Shown: one piece after another, positions 23,910-33,635 of the stretch
Position numbering within the stretch: position 1 is the stretch's first letter
Layout of the letters: the number at the start of each line of letters is the position of its first letter
Notes under the pieces: model-generated
Told to the model about the DNA's origin: nothing
The model's database searches: none
The model's input: the letters and a program-made list of their open reading frames with translations, nothing else
Translations under genes and position numbers: made by a program
Assembly (NCBI GenBank): GCA_015295805.1
Contig: DVEF01000021.1
Span: 1 to 46,866, forward strand
Direction: 5' to 3'
Length of the DNA: 46,866 nt
Source of the DNA: Geminocystis sp. M7585_C2015_104
Lineage (GTDB): Bacteria; Cyanobacteriota; Cyanobacteriia; Cyanobacteriales; Cyanobacteriaceae

Positions 23910-25178
23910 ATGAAAGTGACAAAACGTGGACTAATTCTGGGGGCAACAGCCTTAACTATTTCCAGTGTAGCATTCACGGGTTTTGGATTACGTTTTTCCC
24001 AAACCCAGGCGTTTTTTAAAGATAGTCCCAAGGAGATAGTAGATGAGGTATGGCAGATAATCAACCGCCAATATGTGGATGCCACTTTCAACGGGGAAGA
24101 TTGGCGTGAGGTACGGAGGGAATACCTCAATAGGGAGTACAGCAGCAAAGAAGAGGCCTATAAGGCCATCAAAGAAATGCTAAAAAGACTCAATGACCCC
24201 TATACTCGTTTTATGGATCCCGAAGAGTTCAAAAGCATGCAAATTGACACTTCAGGGGAGTTGACGGGTGTAGGAATTCAAATTACCAAGGAGGAGGATA
24301 CGAAGAATATTGTAGTAATTGCACCCATTGAGGACACACCAGCCCAGAGGGCAGGTATTTTACCCAAGGACATTATACGCAAGGTAGATGGCAAAAGCAC
24401 AGAGGGAATGGATTTAAATGAAGTGGTGTCCATGATAAGGGGCAAACCCGGCACCACAGTAACTCTTACCATTGAGCGCAACGGCGAAATTAAAGAATTT
24501 GTCCTAACCAGGGCTAGAATCGAAATCCACCCGGTAAAGGCTAGAATTGAAGAACAGCCGGGAATTGGTAAAATAGCCTATGTCCGTCTGGTGCAATTTA
24601 GCAGCAACGCTCCCAAGGAGATGCGGGAGGCTATAGTCAAGGGGGAGAAGGAGAATGTGAAAGGGTATATACTGGATTTGCGCTCCAACCCCGGCGGTTT
24701 GCTTTACTCCAGTGTGGAAATCGCCCGCATGTTCATCAACAGGGGGAGAATCGTCTCTACCGTTGACAGAGTTGGCGAGGTGGAGGTTCATAATGCCAAT
24801 AACAGTGCTCTTACCAACAAGCCCGTGGTAGTATTGGTGGACGGCGGTTCGGCTAGTGCCAGTGAGATTCTTGCCGGAGCTCTTCAGGACTACAAGCGCG
24901 CTATAGTAGTTGGGACCCAGACATTCGGCAAGGGGTTGGTACAATCAGTGAGGGGCCTGGGAGACGGATCGGGTTTAGCGGTTACCATTGCCAAATACCT
25001 GACGCCCAAGGGGAGGGATATTAACAAGAACGGCATTACCCCAGATGTGATATACGAGTTGAATGAGAGAGAAAAAGAAGTACTAATGAAAGACAGAACA
25101 AAGATTGGCACCATGGACGATGCCCAGTATCGCAAGGCAGTAGAAGTGTTATCCCAGCAGGTAGCCATGAGAAAGTAG
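23910..25178 (+). CDS. carboxyl-terminal processing protease (S41, CtpA/B/C family)
   Basis: 422 residues from MKVTKRGLILGATAL; the upstream extension lacks a signal sequence, so this Met, which opens one, is preferred. Order: signal peptide/anchor (1-27), helical region with NRQYVDATFNGEDW, PDZ domain (about 95-190, ELTGVGIQITKEE, GKPGTTVTLTIER), then the S41 core with LRSNPGGLLYSSV, the nucleophile in GGSASASEILAGAL and the general base Lys in QTFGKGLVQ. The family member CtpA removes the C-terminal tail of precursor D1. Which of CtpA, CtpB or CtpC this is cannot be settled here; the N terminus resembles CtpC or CtpB more than CtpA. Confidence 0.93.
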   Translation: MKVTKRGLILGATALTISSVAFTGFGLRFSQTQAFFKDSPKEIVDEVWQIINRQYVDATFNGEDWREVRREYLNREYSSKEEAYKAIKEMLKRLNDPYTRFMDPEEFKSMQIDTSGELTGVGIQITKEEDTKNIVVIAPIEDTPAQRAGILPKDIIRKVDGKSTEGMDLNEVVSMIRGKPGTTVTLTIERNGEIKEFVLTRARIEIHPVKARIEEQPGIGKIAYVRLVQFSSNAPKEMREAIVKGEKENVKGYILDLRSNPGGLLYSSVEIARMFINRGRIVSTVDRVGEVEVHNANNSALTNKPVVVLVDGGSASASEILAGALQDYKRAIVVGTQTFGKGLVQSVRGLGDGSGLAVTIAKYLTPKGRDINKNGITPDVIYELNEREKEVLMKDRTKIGTMDDAQYRKAVEVLSQQVAMRK

Positions 25179-25180
25179 GG

Positions 25181-26296
25181 CTAAAACAGGCGGGAGAGGA
25201 TATTAAGTCCTCGTTGAGCCACCTGTGAGTATTTCAACTGGCCAGTGAAGATTTTTACCATGGTTTTGCCAGCGGAGGGGTGTTTAACCCCCAGTTGGTA
25301 ACTGAGACGGGGGAAGCGGTAAAATGCCTGAGACAGACGCTTGGCCCACATCATCTCTTTTCCCCATTCCTCGGCCATAGTGGCGCTGTAGTTATCTAGG
25401 GCATCCGTTTGGCCCGCCAGGCCGTTGATTATGGCTTCTGCCCCCTTCATGCCGCTGTAGACGGAGGGGCGGATGCCCTCGGCGGTGAAGGGATCAACCA
25501 CACAGGCAGCTTCCCCCACCAGGATGGCCCTTTCGGCATGTAATTTTTGAACCCCATCCCAGAGGGCAATAGGGTGTCCGTATTCACAACCATCTTGTAG
25601 TCTAAGACAAAAGCCACTGGCATAGTTTTCCAGGAGCCTGTGGAAACTTTGAGCCTTGCGTCGTTTAGCAAAACCCCCTGCCCCTAGGGAATAGCCGTCT
25701 GCCTTAGGGAAATTCCAAGCATAACCGTGGGCCACCAGTCCAAATTCAAAGTAGGTGTCTGTTGTCGGTTGGGCAGCAGGGATTTCCACTTCTAAGGCTC
25801 CCACTACGGTTTTCTTCTGTTTTGTAAAACCCAGCCACCTGGCAGTATTCCCCTTAGCTCCATCTGCCCCTACAATATAGCTTCCCCGGAAGTGGCCTTT
25901 GGGCGTGTGGACAAGCCACGAGTCTTTTTGGAATTCTATGGCGGTAACTTCAGTGTCTGTGAGCAATTGAGCCCCTTGTTTGACTGCCTGTTGCACCAGG
26001 AAATAGTCAAACACATCCCTTCTTACCATCCAGATGGGGGTGTTGCCCAAATCGATGGCCACCACTTCCTCCTGTTGCCAGGTGCAGTAAACGGTATGGC
26101 TTTTGACGGAGATAGCCGGGGTTAAGTCAAAATCGAACCAAGACTGAATGGCCGGCGACACGCCCCCACCACAAGGCTTATAGCGAGGCAGAGAGGCCTT
26201 TTCTAACAGCAACACAGATACCCCCCGTTTAGCCAAGTGATAGGCCGCCGTTGCCCCGGAAGGCCCAGCACCTATTACAATACATTCGTATTTCAT
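25181..26296 (-). CDS. FAD-dependent geranylgeranyl reductase-family oxidoreductase
   Basis: 371 residues from MKYECIVIGAGPSGATAAYHLA; a longer frame adds 14 codons without signal. It has the Rossmann GxGxxG FAD motif at the N terminus, LPRYKPCGGGVSP (the PCGG motif of the geranylgeranyl reductase family), VGADGAKGNTARWLGF and VGEAACVVDPFTAEGIRPSVYSG. It is not a typical ChlP by its N terminus. Possible roles are reduction of isoprenoid chains or another lipid or cofactor. It lies 41 bases downstream of the E2 gene and may be in the same transcript. Confidence 0.85.
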   Translation of the reverse strand: MKYECIVIGAGPSGATAAYHLAKRGVSVLLLEKASLPRYKPCGGGVSPAIQSWFDFDLTPAISVKSHTVYCTWQQEEVVAIDLGNTPIWMVRRDVFDYFLVQQAVKQGAQLLTDTEVTAIEFQKDSWLVHTPKGHFRGSYIVGADGAKGNTARWLGFTKQKKTVVGALEVEIPAAQPTTDTYFEFGLVAHGYAWNFPKADGYSLGAGGFAKRRKAQSFHRLLENYASGFCLRLQDGCEYGHPIALWDGVQKLHAERAILVGEAACVVDPFTAEGIRPSVYSGMKGAEAIINGLAGQTDALDNYSATMAEEWGKEMMWAKRLSQAFYRFPRLSYQLGVKHPSAGKTMVKIFTGQLKYSQVAQRGLNILSRLF

Positions 26297-26337
26297 ACTG
26301 TTACTAAAGTATACCCCCCTCCAGGGGGGGAAAGACA

Positions 26338-27636
26338 CTACAGAGTCAGGGAATGGGGGTCATTTTCGATGACAGAGGCCAAATCCTGAAGGAAGGCCGC
26401 TGCATGAGCCCCATAAATGATACGGTGATCACAGGTGATGGTAACAGTCATGCGGTTGAAGATGCCAAACAAGCCCTCCTTGTTGGCAACCACTGTGGGG
26501 CGAGTACCGCCTATGGCCAGGATAGCACCTTGTCCTGGGGGGAGAATAGCATTAAACTGACTGACACCATACATCCCCAAGTTAGAAATAGTGAAGGTGC
26601 CAGTGCTATACTCGTCCGGTTGTAGTTGTTTGGCGCGGGCGCGATTTACCAAGTCTTGCCAGTTACGGGCGAGGGAGTATATGTCTAGACTGGCGGCGTT
26701 TTTCAACACTGGTGTAATCAAACCGCCATCGGGCATAGCTACGGCCACTGCGATGTTGATGGCATCATTATATTTTATTCCTCCTTCAGTGTAGGTGGCA
26801 TTGAGGAGGGGATGTTTCTCCAGGGTGACTGCCACCGCCTTGGCCAATAGGACAGTCATAGTGACGCCCCTGGGTTTGATTTTGCGGTATAACTCCTCCA
26901 GAGCGTTAGTGGTAATGTCATAGCTGACTTGGAAGGTAGGTACATGGAGACTGGCCACCATGTTGCGCACCACTGCCTGTTGCAGGGTGTTGAAAGGCAC
27001 CGTTTCTCCCGGAGGGGCAGTTGGCGCAGTAGTCGCTTCTTGGCTAAAAGAGGGCACGAAACTGGAACTGGGAGCTGTGTGAGAGGTTACTGGTGTAGTA
27101 GAAACTTTTCCGGCCGCCCTTTCCACGTCTTCTGCAGTAATCCTCCCGTTGACTCCTGTGCCTTTGATGGTGCGCAAATCCACATTTAACTCCCTAGCCA
27201 GTTTTTTCGCCCTAGGAGAGGCTATGATACGGCCACTGCCGCCATTGGTGGGGAGGGGTGTCTGTACTGTGGCTGTGGCTGCCGGGCCCGTAGCCGTGGC
27301 TGTTGCTGGCGTAGGTGGGGTTAGGGGAGTGTCTGCGGTAGCAGCTGTACTTGTAGTAAGCTGTTGTGCTCTTCTCCTGGCTTCCTCGATTTCTGCCTCT
27401 GTTTCGGCTATGTAACCAATGGTTTTGCCCACTGGCGCCTGTTCCCCTGCTGGTACTATAATGGTGGCCAAATAGCCAGAGTAGAAGGACTCTACATCCA
27501 TATCTGCTTTGTCCGACTCTACCACCAGGATGGTTTCCCCCTTTTCCACCCTATCGCCGGGTTTTTTCTCCCAGGAAACTATTTTGCCCTCTGTCATGGT
27601 GGAACTGAGAGCCGGCATGAATATCTCGTAAATCAT
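26338..27636 (-). CDS. pdhC: pyruvate dehydrogenase E2, dihydrolipoamide acetyltransferase
   Basis: 432 residues. Order: lipoyl domain with acceptor K43 in ESDKADMDVES (1-80), an Ala/Thr/Pro linker (about 90-140), a peripheral subunit-binding domain (ASPRAKKLARELNVD...GRITAEDVERAA, about 140-177), a second linker, then the catalytic domain with FNTLQQAVVRNM, FTISNLGMYGV and the C-terminal CDHRIIYGAHAAAFL. E2 passes acetyl groups to CoA at the core of the pyruvate dehydrogenase complex. The usual catalytic DG after HRxx is replaced by YG, as I recall for plastid/cyanobacterial E2. Cyanobacterial genomes sometimes call it odhB. Confidence 0.93.
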   Translation of the reverse strand: MIYEIFMPALSSTMTEGKIVSWEKKPGDRVEKGETILVVESDKADMDVESFYSGYLATIIVPAGEQAPVGKTIGYIAETEAEIEEARRRAQQLTTSTAATADTPLTPPTPATATATGPAATATVQTPLPTNGGSGRIIASPRAKKLARELNVDLRTIKGTGVNGRITAEDVERAAGKVSTTPVTSHTAPSSSFVPSFSQEATTAPTAPPGETVPFNTLQQAVVRNMVASLHVPTFQVSYDITTNALEELYRKIKPRGVTMTVLLAKAVAVTLEKHPLLNATYTEGGIKYNDAINIAVAVAMPDGGLITPVLKNAASLDIYSLARNWQDLVNRARAKQLQPDEYSTGTFTISNLGMYGVSQFNAILPPGQGAILAIGGTRPTVVANKEGLFGIFNRMTVTITCDHRIIYGAHAAAFLQDLASVIENDPHSLTL

Positions 27637-27722
27637 CTATCCTTGTAACTTTTCTATAAACGTTCAAACCTACAATTATATCAGTTGGCAGGTGGCATTT
27701 ATTTTGCTTTTGCCTTTAGGGG

Positions 27723-27730
27723 GCGATCGC
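27723..27730. repeat. HIP1 palindrome
   Basis: GCGATCGC, 42 bases before the sulfite reductase start. One of only two copies I could find by eye in the window. Confidence 0.9.
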
Positions 27731-27771
27731 CTTAAAATGGAAACAGATACACCTACTCAACATGTCCTATA

Positions 27772-29706
27772 ATGACTACTAGTGCCGACGCACCAAAGAA
27801 ACTCTCCAGGGTAGAGACTATCAAGGAGAGGAGTAATTTTTTGAGGGAGCCTATAGCTACGGAGATAAACCAAGATACTACCCACTTCAGTGAGGATGGG
27901 GTGCAAATACTGAAATTCCACGGCTCCTATCAACAGGATAATCGAGATAATCGTAAAAAGGGGCAAGAAAAGGACTACCAGTTTATGTTGCGCACCCGCA
28001 CCCCCGCCGGTTATGTGCCCCCCCAACTATATCTCACCCTCGACAGACTGGCAACTGATTACGGAAATAACACAATAAGAGCTACAACGAGACAGGGTTT
28101 TCAACTCCACGGGGTATTGAAGAAAAACCTAAAGACGGTTATAGCCACTATTATCCGCAACATGGGTTCAACCCTAGGAGCCTGTGGCGATGTTAACCGC
28201 AATGTCATGGCACCCCCTGCCCCCTATAAAAACCGTCCTGAATACCAGTACGCCTGGGAATATGCCCAAAAGGTGGCCGACTTACTCACCCCCCAAACCG
28301 GCGCCTATTATGAAATCTGGCTGGATGGGGAGAAAATTATCACCGCCGAGGAAGCCCCAGAGGTGAAGGCTGCCCGTCTTAAAAATACTAATGGCACTAT
28401 TTTCCCTGATTCCCCTGAGCCTATCTACGGCACCAATTACATGCCCCGCAAGTTCAAATGTGCTGTCACTGTGCCCGGCGATAATTCAGTAGACATTTAC
28501 ACCCACGATTTAGGTTTGGTTGTAATTACAGACGAACATGGCAAACTACAAGGATTCAACGTACTGGCAGGCGGGGGATTGGGACGAACCCATCGCAAGG
28601 AAGAGACTTTCCCCAGGCTAGCCGATGAGATTGGCTATGTGGACAAAGAGGACATTTTTGAGCTAGTCAAGGCAGTAGTGGCCACCCAAAGGGATTACGG
28701 CAATCGCAGTGACAGAAGACGTGCCCGTTTGAAGTATCTGATTCATGACTGGGGGGTAGACAGGTTTCGTCAGAAGGTACAAGAATATTTTGGCAAACCC
28801 CTACAGCCCTTTAAGCCTTTGCCGCCATGGAGGTACAAAGATTATCTGGGCTGGCATGAGCAAGGGGATGGTAAACTCTTTTTTGGTCTGTCCATCGAAA
28901 ATGGTAGAATAAAGAATGATGGGGGTTCCCGTCTCAAAGATGCCCTCAGGGAAGTTATCGGCAAATATCAACTCCCCAGCCGTGTTACCCCCCACCAAAA
29001 CCTGATTCTCTACGACATTCAACCAGAGTGGCAGCAGGATATTGAGGCCATATTCCAACAACACGGGGTTGAGGTAAATCCTGACAAAGTCAACCACCTT
29101 ACCCGTTATGCCATGGCCTGTCCTGCTTTGCCCACCTGCGGTTTGGCCATTACTGAATCTGAGCGAGTTTTCCCCAGTGTTTTGGCGCGTATTGACGCCC
29201 TTTTGGCCAAACTGGGGATGGCGGAGGAGACTTTTGTTATCCGCATGACTGGTTGCCCCAACGGTTGTGCCCGCCCCTATATGGCAGAATTAGGTTTTGT
29301 AGGGGAGTCTCCCGACGTCTATCAAGTGTGGTTAGGTGGCAACCCCCATCAAACCCGCTTAGCCAGTCCCTATCTAGATAAACTCAATATAGCCGATTTG
29401 GAGTCCTTTTTAGAACCCCTTTTGGTATACTTCCGCGACTATAAGCAACCCGGGGAGACTTTTGGGGAATTTTGTCATCGGGTTGGTTTTGATTCCCTAA
29501 GGGAATTTGCCAGTAAATATCAGCCAAAAAGCGATAATACTGGTAAAAAAACTGACCGGAAAACCCGTAGTAGAAGACAGGAACATCGCATCAGTGTAAG
29601 TGAGTTTTGGTATCAGAAATTAAAGGCTATTTCCCAAGCAGAGAAAAAGCCAATGAGTCAAATTGTTGCAGCTGCCTTAGAGAAATATTTTGGCAGTGAA
29701 AAATAG
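27772..29706 (+). CDS. sir: ferredoxin-sulfite reductase with a ribbon-helix-helix-like C-terminal tail
   Basis: 644 residues. It catalyses the six-electron reduction of sulfite to sulfide using ferredoxin, siroheme and a [4Fe-4S] cluster. Cluster and siroheme Cys are C450 and C456 (ACPALPTCG) and C495 and C499 (GCPNGCARP). Other conserved parts: [45 protein letters not shown] and [20 protein letters not shown]. After the reductase ends near residue 585, a basic linker ([12 protein letters not shown]) leads to residues 604-641, which read like a CopG/Arc ribbon-helix-helix: strand EHRISVS, helix [16 protein letters not shown], turn PMS, helix [12 protein letters not shown] terminator follows. 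Confidence 0.95.
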   Translation: MTTSADAPKKLSRVETIKERSNFLREPIATEINQDTTHFSEDGVQILKFHGSYQQDNRDNRKKGQEKDYQFMLRTRTPAGYVPPQLYLTLDRLATDYGNNTIRATTRQGFQLHGVLKKNLKTVIATIIRNMGSTLGACGDVNRNVMAPPAPYKNRPEYQYAWEYAQKVADLLTPQTGAYYEIWLDGEKIITAEEAPEVKAARLKNTNGTIFPDSPEPIYGTNYMPRKFKCAVTVPGDNSVDIYTHDLGLVVITDEHGKLQGFNVLAGGGLGRTHRKEETFPRLADEIGYVDKEDIFELVKAVVATQRDYGNRSDRRRARLKYLIHDWGVDRFRQKVQEYFGKPLQPFKPLPPWRYKDYLGWHEQGDGKLFFGLSIENGRIKNDGGSRLKDALREVIGKYQLPSRVTPHQNLILYDIQPEWQQDIEAIFQQHGVEVNPDKVNHLTRYAMACPALPTCGLAITESERVFPSVLARIDALLAKLGMAEETFVIRMTGCPNGCARPYMAELGFVGESPDVYQVWLGGNPHQTRLASPYLDKLNIADLESFLEPLLVYFRDYKQPGETFGEFCHRVGFDSLREFASKYQPKSDNTGKKTDRKTRSRRQEHRISVSEFWYQKLKAISQAEKKPMSQIVAAALEKYFGSEK

Positions 29707-29733
29707 CATTCTCCCATTTTAGCCTTTTGCCCT

Positions 29734-29770
29734 GGAGGATGGGTTTGTTTTTGCCCTCCTCTCTTTTTTT
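29734..29770 (+). terminator. Rho-independent terminator after sir
   Basis: Stem GAGGA-(T)-GGG paired with CCC-TCCTC around a 10-base T-rich loop, followed by TC and seven T. It lies 28 bases after the sir stop and separates it from the kinase gene. Confidence 0.75.
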
Positions 29771-29835
29771 CCTTGATTCTGGCCCACATGCCTTAATTTT
29801 TTCTGTAGTTTTCCCATATCCTTAACTTTTTGTGG

Positions 29836-29841
29836 TATAGT
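29836..29841 (+). promoter_or_regulatory. candidate -10 box before the kinase gene
   Basis: TATAGT preceded by TGTGG, 36 bases before the GTG start of the kinase. I see no good -35 hexamer, so this is only a candidate. Confidence 0.3.
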
Positions 29842-29877
29842 AAAAACCATCCCTGTTAGGCATTTAAAAGTAAAATC

Positions 29878-31683
29878 GTGAAAAATCCCCACTATAGAAC
29901 AGTCGGACTGGTAGGAGAAGGGCAATTTGGCAAAGTTTACGGGGCAATTGTCAGGGAAACGGGAGAATTAGTGGCCCTAAAAGAATTAAACCCTCAAAAG
30001 TTCTCTACCAAAAGGTTTTTGAGGGAAATTCGCATTCTCCTGAAACTAGAACACCCCAATATTATCCGTTGTTATGGCGTTGCTCATAGCGGCGACAAAA
30101 GATATTTAGTGACAGAATACTGTGAGGGGGGAAGTCTCAGGGATTTAATCTGCAAGAGTCAGACTATTAGTTTGTTACAAAGGTTAAAGATTGTTTTAGA
30201 TATTCTAGACGGTTTACACTATGCCCACACTGAGGGGATTATCCACCGCGACTTGAAACCAGAAAATATCCTTTTGTCGGTTACCAGTCAGGGGTGGAAG
30301 GCTAAAATCTCCGACTTTGGCGTAGCTAAAATTGAAAGAGAAGATACAAATGGAAGCGTTGGTGATACAGGATCCCCCGCCTATATGGCGCCAGAGCAAT
30401 TTTATGGCAAATATTATTATGCCTCGGACATTTATGCCACAGGGGTTATCCTCTATGAATTATTAGTGGGAGATAGGCCATTTAAAGGAAGCCCCTATGA
30501 GATAATGTTAGGCCATTTAAATCGCCCTCCTGTCTTCCCAAAAAATCTCCCTGCCAGTTTGCGTCTAATTCTAAGACAGGCCCTTCAAAAATTACCCCAA
30601 CACCGTTTCCGCACTGCCCTAGAAATGAAGGGGGAAATCCTGAGGGCAATCCTCGAGCTGGAGGATTCCGGGGTTTCTTTTTACGACAAACTGCTTCCTA
30701 ACCGGTTATCTCTAAATTTGATTCAACAAAATTTGCTCCAAGAAAAGGTTAATTTTATAGTGACTAGAGACAGGGCAATATACCTGGCAGGTGACAAGAA
30801 AGTAGTGGTCAAGACTTTTCTCTTCAACTCCAGGAAGAAAGTATTTGAGTTTTGTTTTAAGACTCTTTATTTTTTTGAGAGGGTTGTAAAACACCTAACC
30901 GTATTGGAGAATGGATGTCTTGTAGCTACGGGCGGAGACTCACTCCCCTATTTTGATTTTTACCACTGTCACGGACAAAAATGTCAAATTTTGGGAATAA
31001 AAACCAGTGATTTGCGCTATGGAGCAGCCACGGATGGTAGTTGGTTGGCAGTCAGTAAAATTAAACATGAAGAGGAGGGATTTCAGTTAATCAATCTCAA
31101 AAAGTTAGCCCCAGTTACCCCCCTAATTAAAGAGTTTATTCCCAAACAAATTATAGGACTAGATCGTCGTCATGGCGTGGTGATTTACACCCAAGATAAC
31201 ATCAATAAGGACTACACTTATTTCCGGTTTTTTAACAGAAGAGGCATGTGGTATGACACCTATACTGTATTTGTGCCTTTGACAGGAGTAGTCTTTCATT
31301 CCCGGGAATCTAAGGCATTTTTAGCCAGGGAAAAACAAACAAATAACATGATTTTAATTAAGTTTTATCCTTTTTCAGTGCAAAGAATTCCCCTGAGTTT
31401 CTATGCCGATTATTATCTACCCCTCAACGAAGGTTTTTGTTGTATAAACAGGGATGGTAAAATAGCCCTAGTAGGCTTAGATGGAGAGATGATGGGGGAA
31501 TCAAAAATAGGAATTGTAGATAGAATTAACTCCGCTGCCCCCCTGTTGGAAGATAAAATCATCCTCCTAGGGGAGAAAGATGGACAACAAAAACTCCTAG
31601 TCTACGAAATAAAAGTTAGTGTAGATAACATCAATAGGAAAATAGTGCCCCTAGAGGAATATAGAATCACAAAGGGGAAATAA
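29878..31683 (+). CDS. Ser/Thr protein kinase with an uncharacterised C-terminal domain
   Basis: 601 residues from a GTG start (first residues MKNPHYR). Eukaryotic-type kinase domain at about 6-265: glycine loop GEGQFGKV (13-20), catalytic Lys K35 in VALKEL, HRDLKPEN (123-130), DFG (146-148), then SPAYMAPEQF. All catalytic residues are present, so it should be active. Residues about 270-601 have no membrane segment and repeat short beta-strand units such as GDSLPYFDFYHCHG, DGSWLAVSKIK and GKIALVGLDGEMMG, which suggests a beta-propeller-like sensor. The N terminus resembles Synechocystis SpkG (Slr0152) as I remember it. It is monocistronic by context. Confidence 0.9.
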   Translation: MKNPHYRTVGLVGEGQFGKVYGAIVRETGELVALKELNPQKFSTKRFLREIRILLKLEHPNIIRCYGVAHSGDKRYLVTEYCEGGSLRDLICKSQTISLLQRLKIVLDILDGLHYAHTEGIIHRDLKPENILLSVTSQGWKAKISDFGVAKIEREDTNGSVGDTGSPAYMAPEQFYGKYYYASDIYATGVILYELLVGDRPFKGSPYEIMLGHLNRPPVFPKNLPASLRLILRQALQKLPQHRFRTALEMKGEILRAILELEDSGVSFYDKLLPNRLSLNLIQQNLLQEKVNFIVTRDRAIYLAGDKKVVVKTFLFNSRKKVFEFCFKTLYFFERVVKHLTVLENGCLVATGGDSLPYFDFYHCHGQKCQILGIKTSDLRYGAATDGSWLAVSKIKHEEEGFQLINLKKLAPVTPLIKEFIPKQIIGLDRRHGVVIYTQDNINKDYTYFRFFNRRGMWYDTYTVFVPLTGVVFHSRESKAFLAREKQTNNMILIKFYPFSVQRIPLSFYADYYLPLNEGFCCINRDGKIALVGLDGEMMGESKIGIVDRINSAAPLLEDKIILLGEKDGQQKLLVYEIKVSVDNINRKIVPLEEYRITKGK

Positions 31684-31696
31684 ACAAGAAGACTCG

Positions 31697-31903
31697 CTAT
31701 TTCTCCAGATTGGCACGGGCGTCTTTTACTGCCAGTACAAAGGAAACCACCGAAGTAGGGACACTGGCTGCCAGAATTAGGATAGTATTAGTTTGACCCA
31801 AGTCGGGCATTCCCGAGCCCAATTCAAACAAACAGCCTACCATTGCTATACTAGCAACACAACAGAGCATAAGTAAAAGACCACTCTTAACAGTCAGATA
31901 CAT
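31697..31903 (-). CDS. small two-span membrane protein of unknown function
   Basis: 68 residues with two hydrophobic segments (about 5-24: VKSGLLLMLCCVASIAMVG; about 40-58: TILILAASVPTSVVSFVLAV) joined by a loop FELGSGMPDLGQ, and a short charged C terminus KDARANLEK. It looks like a genuine conserved small cyanobacterial membrane protein. No family assigned. It converges with the kinase gene and lies 196 bases downstream of ispG, separated by a G-rich tract. Confidence 0.65.
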   Translation of the reverse strand: MYLTVKSGLLLMLCCVASIAMVGCLFELGSGMPDLGQTNTILILAASVPTSVVSFVLAVKDARANLEK

Positions 31904-31995
31904 AGTCTAATCTCCCGTACTGTGGGGGGCTTTTGAAAAAATGATAGCATTGCCGGTGGCCACAAGGCCTTAAGGGGTAGGAAAGATAGGATTTA

Positions 31996-32021
31996 GGGGG
32001 TAGGGGGTAGGAGGGGGTGGG
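31996..32021 (+). repeat. G-rich tract (G-quadruplex-capable) between ispG and a small gene
   Basis: GGGGG, TA, GGGGG, TAGGA, GGGGG, T, GGG: four runs with loops of 2, 5 and 1 bases. A further GGGG lies at 31974-31977. The surrounding stretch 31904-32099 (196 bases) holds no gene. Confidence 0.75.
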
Positions 32022-32099
32022 ATGTGGTGGTTGGCGGCTAGGGGCATGTTATGAAACCATAAGCCCATACTAGGAATACAGTAGTAGCCGCCAGGGCAT

Positions 32100-33335
32100 T
32101 TAGGGATCAACCCAACGCCCGTCTGCCTTAATCAGATTAATTAACTCCTTCACCCCATCTTCCTGGGGCACTCTTTTAATTTCCTCCCTTCCACGATACA
32201 ACGCTATATATCCCGGTTGTTTGCCCACATAACCATAGTCAGCATCTGCCATTTCCCCGGGGCCATTCACAATACAGCCCATTACAGCTATATTTAAGCC
32301 AGTCAGATGTTTAGTAGCCTCTCTCACCTCATGTAGTACCTTTTCCAGATTAAAGAGAGTACGACCACAGGAGGGGCAGGCTACATATTCTACCATGGTT
32401 CGGCGTAAACCTAGGGCTTGGAGTATTTCATAGCAAACTGGTATTTCTTTTTCTGGGGCTTCGGTGAGGGAGACACGGATGGTATCACCGATGCCCTCAG
32501 CCAGGAGAGTGGCAATGCCGGCGGTGGATTTAATTCTACCATATTCGCCATCCCCCGCCTCTGTGACTCCCAGGTGTATGGGGTAATCCATCCCCAACTC
32601 ATCCATGCGTTTAACCATTAAACGGTTAGCGGCTATCATCACTGGCACCCGGGAAGCCTTTAGGGATATAACTAGATTGCGGAAATCTAGAGATTCACAG
32701 ATTCTGATAAATTCTAGGGCAGATTGTACCATCCCCTCTGGAGTATCCCCGTAGGTGAATAGCATTCTTTCTGACAATGAGCCATGGTTTACGCCTATAC
32801 GCATGGCTTTCCCCTGTTCTTTTAGAGATAATACCAGAGGTTCGAGGGTTTGCTTGATTTTTTCCCCTATTTCGGCAAATTCTTCCTCTGTGTAACAGGT
32901 GCGATTCTCCTTGGGCTTTTCAAACACATACAAGCCTGGGTTTATTCTCACCTTGTCCACATATTTTGCCACCTCCAGGGCGATTTTCATGCCATTGTGA
33001 TGCACATCTGCCACCAGAGGCACAGGTTTATAGGTATCCTCCAATTTAGCTTTAATGTCCCTTACCGCCTTAGCATGGGCTAGACTGGGTACAGTTACCC
33101 TTACTATCTCACAACCCATTTCGTGGAGACGACGAATGGCGGCCACGGAGGCATCCACATCCAGAGTATCCTCGTTAATCATGGATTGTACCACCACTGG
33201 GTGTCCACCCCCGATAGTCACGTTGCCCACTTTTACAGGGCGGGTTTTCCTACGATGAATTGTAGTATCAAATAGTCTAGGATCGTCCGGAAGGGGTATG
33301 CCACTGGGATTGGTAGGTTTATCAATAGTTTGCAT
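32100..33335 (-). CDS. ispG: 4-hydroxy-3-methylbut-2-enyl diphosphate synthase IspG (GcpE)
   Basis: 411 residues from [12 protein letters not shown]; a frame 28 codons longer is open but not conserved-looking. It converts methylerythritol cyclodiphosphate to HMBPP in the MEP isoprenoid pathway with a [4Fe-4S] cluster fed by ferredoxin in cyanobacteria. Motifs: [58 protein letters not shown], and cluster Cys in ACPSCGRT and [16 protein letters not shown]. The length is typical of cyanobacteria. The gene appears monocistronic or weakly linked to the small gene downstream. Confidence 0.97.
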   Translation of the reverse strand: MQTIDKPTNPSGIPLPDDPRLFDTTIHRRKTRPVKVGNVTIGGGHPVVVQSMINEDTLDVDASVAAIRRLHEMGCEIVRVTVPSLAHAKAVRDIKAKLEDTYKPVPLVADVHHNGMKIALEVAKYVDKVRINPGLYVFEKPKENRTCYTEEEFAEIGEKIKQTLEPLVLSLKEQGKAMRIGVNHGSLSERMLFTYGDTPEGMVQSALEFIRICESLDFRNLVISLKASRVPVMIAANRLMVKRMDELGMDYPIHLGVTEAGDGEYGRIKSTAGIATLLAEGIGDTIRVSLTEAPEKEIPVCYEILQALGLRRTMVEYVACPSCGRTLFNLEKVLHEVREATKHLTGLNIAVMGCIVNGPGEMADADYGYVGKQPGYIALYRGREEIKRVPQEDGVKELINLIKADGRWVDP

Positions 33336-33635
33336 GGTTTTATTTTTATAGCTAAATTGGCTTTTTTTTTCCCTCTTATTGTAATCTAGAATGGTCAGTT
33401 TCGGTTGGACTGAGGGCAATGCAGTGGGTTAGATGAGGAAACATGATATAATTCTTCTTAGCTGTTTTATTTGCCTTCTCGAGCCTAGGTGGAAATGGCA
33501 TTACAATCCTCATCTGTGGACCCAATATGGCCTTTATTCTTTAAACTGTTCTATGTTTTAAAGACCTGAGAACTATTATATTTTGTTGTTTATGCATTTC
33601 ATCATTGTAGCATATTTTTGTTTTTTATTGAATTA
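33336..33635. other. 300-base intergenic stretch upstream of ispG and the CNNM-type gene
   Basis: Divergent regulatory space. It is AT-rich, with a TATAAT at about 33448, and an imperfect 9-bp hairpin (TCTTTAAAC/GTTTTAAAGA) at 33538-33564. The longest start-to-stop frame I could find in the last 60 bases is a 14-codon peptide with no ribosome binding site. I see no tRNA or known small RNA motif. Confidence 0.6.
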
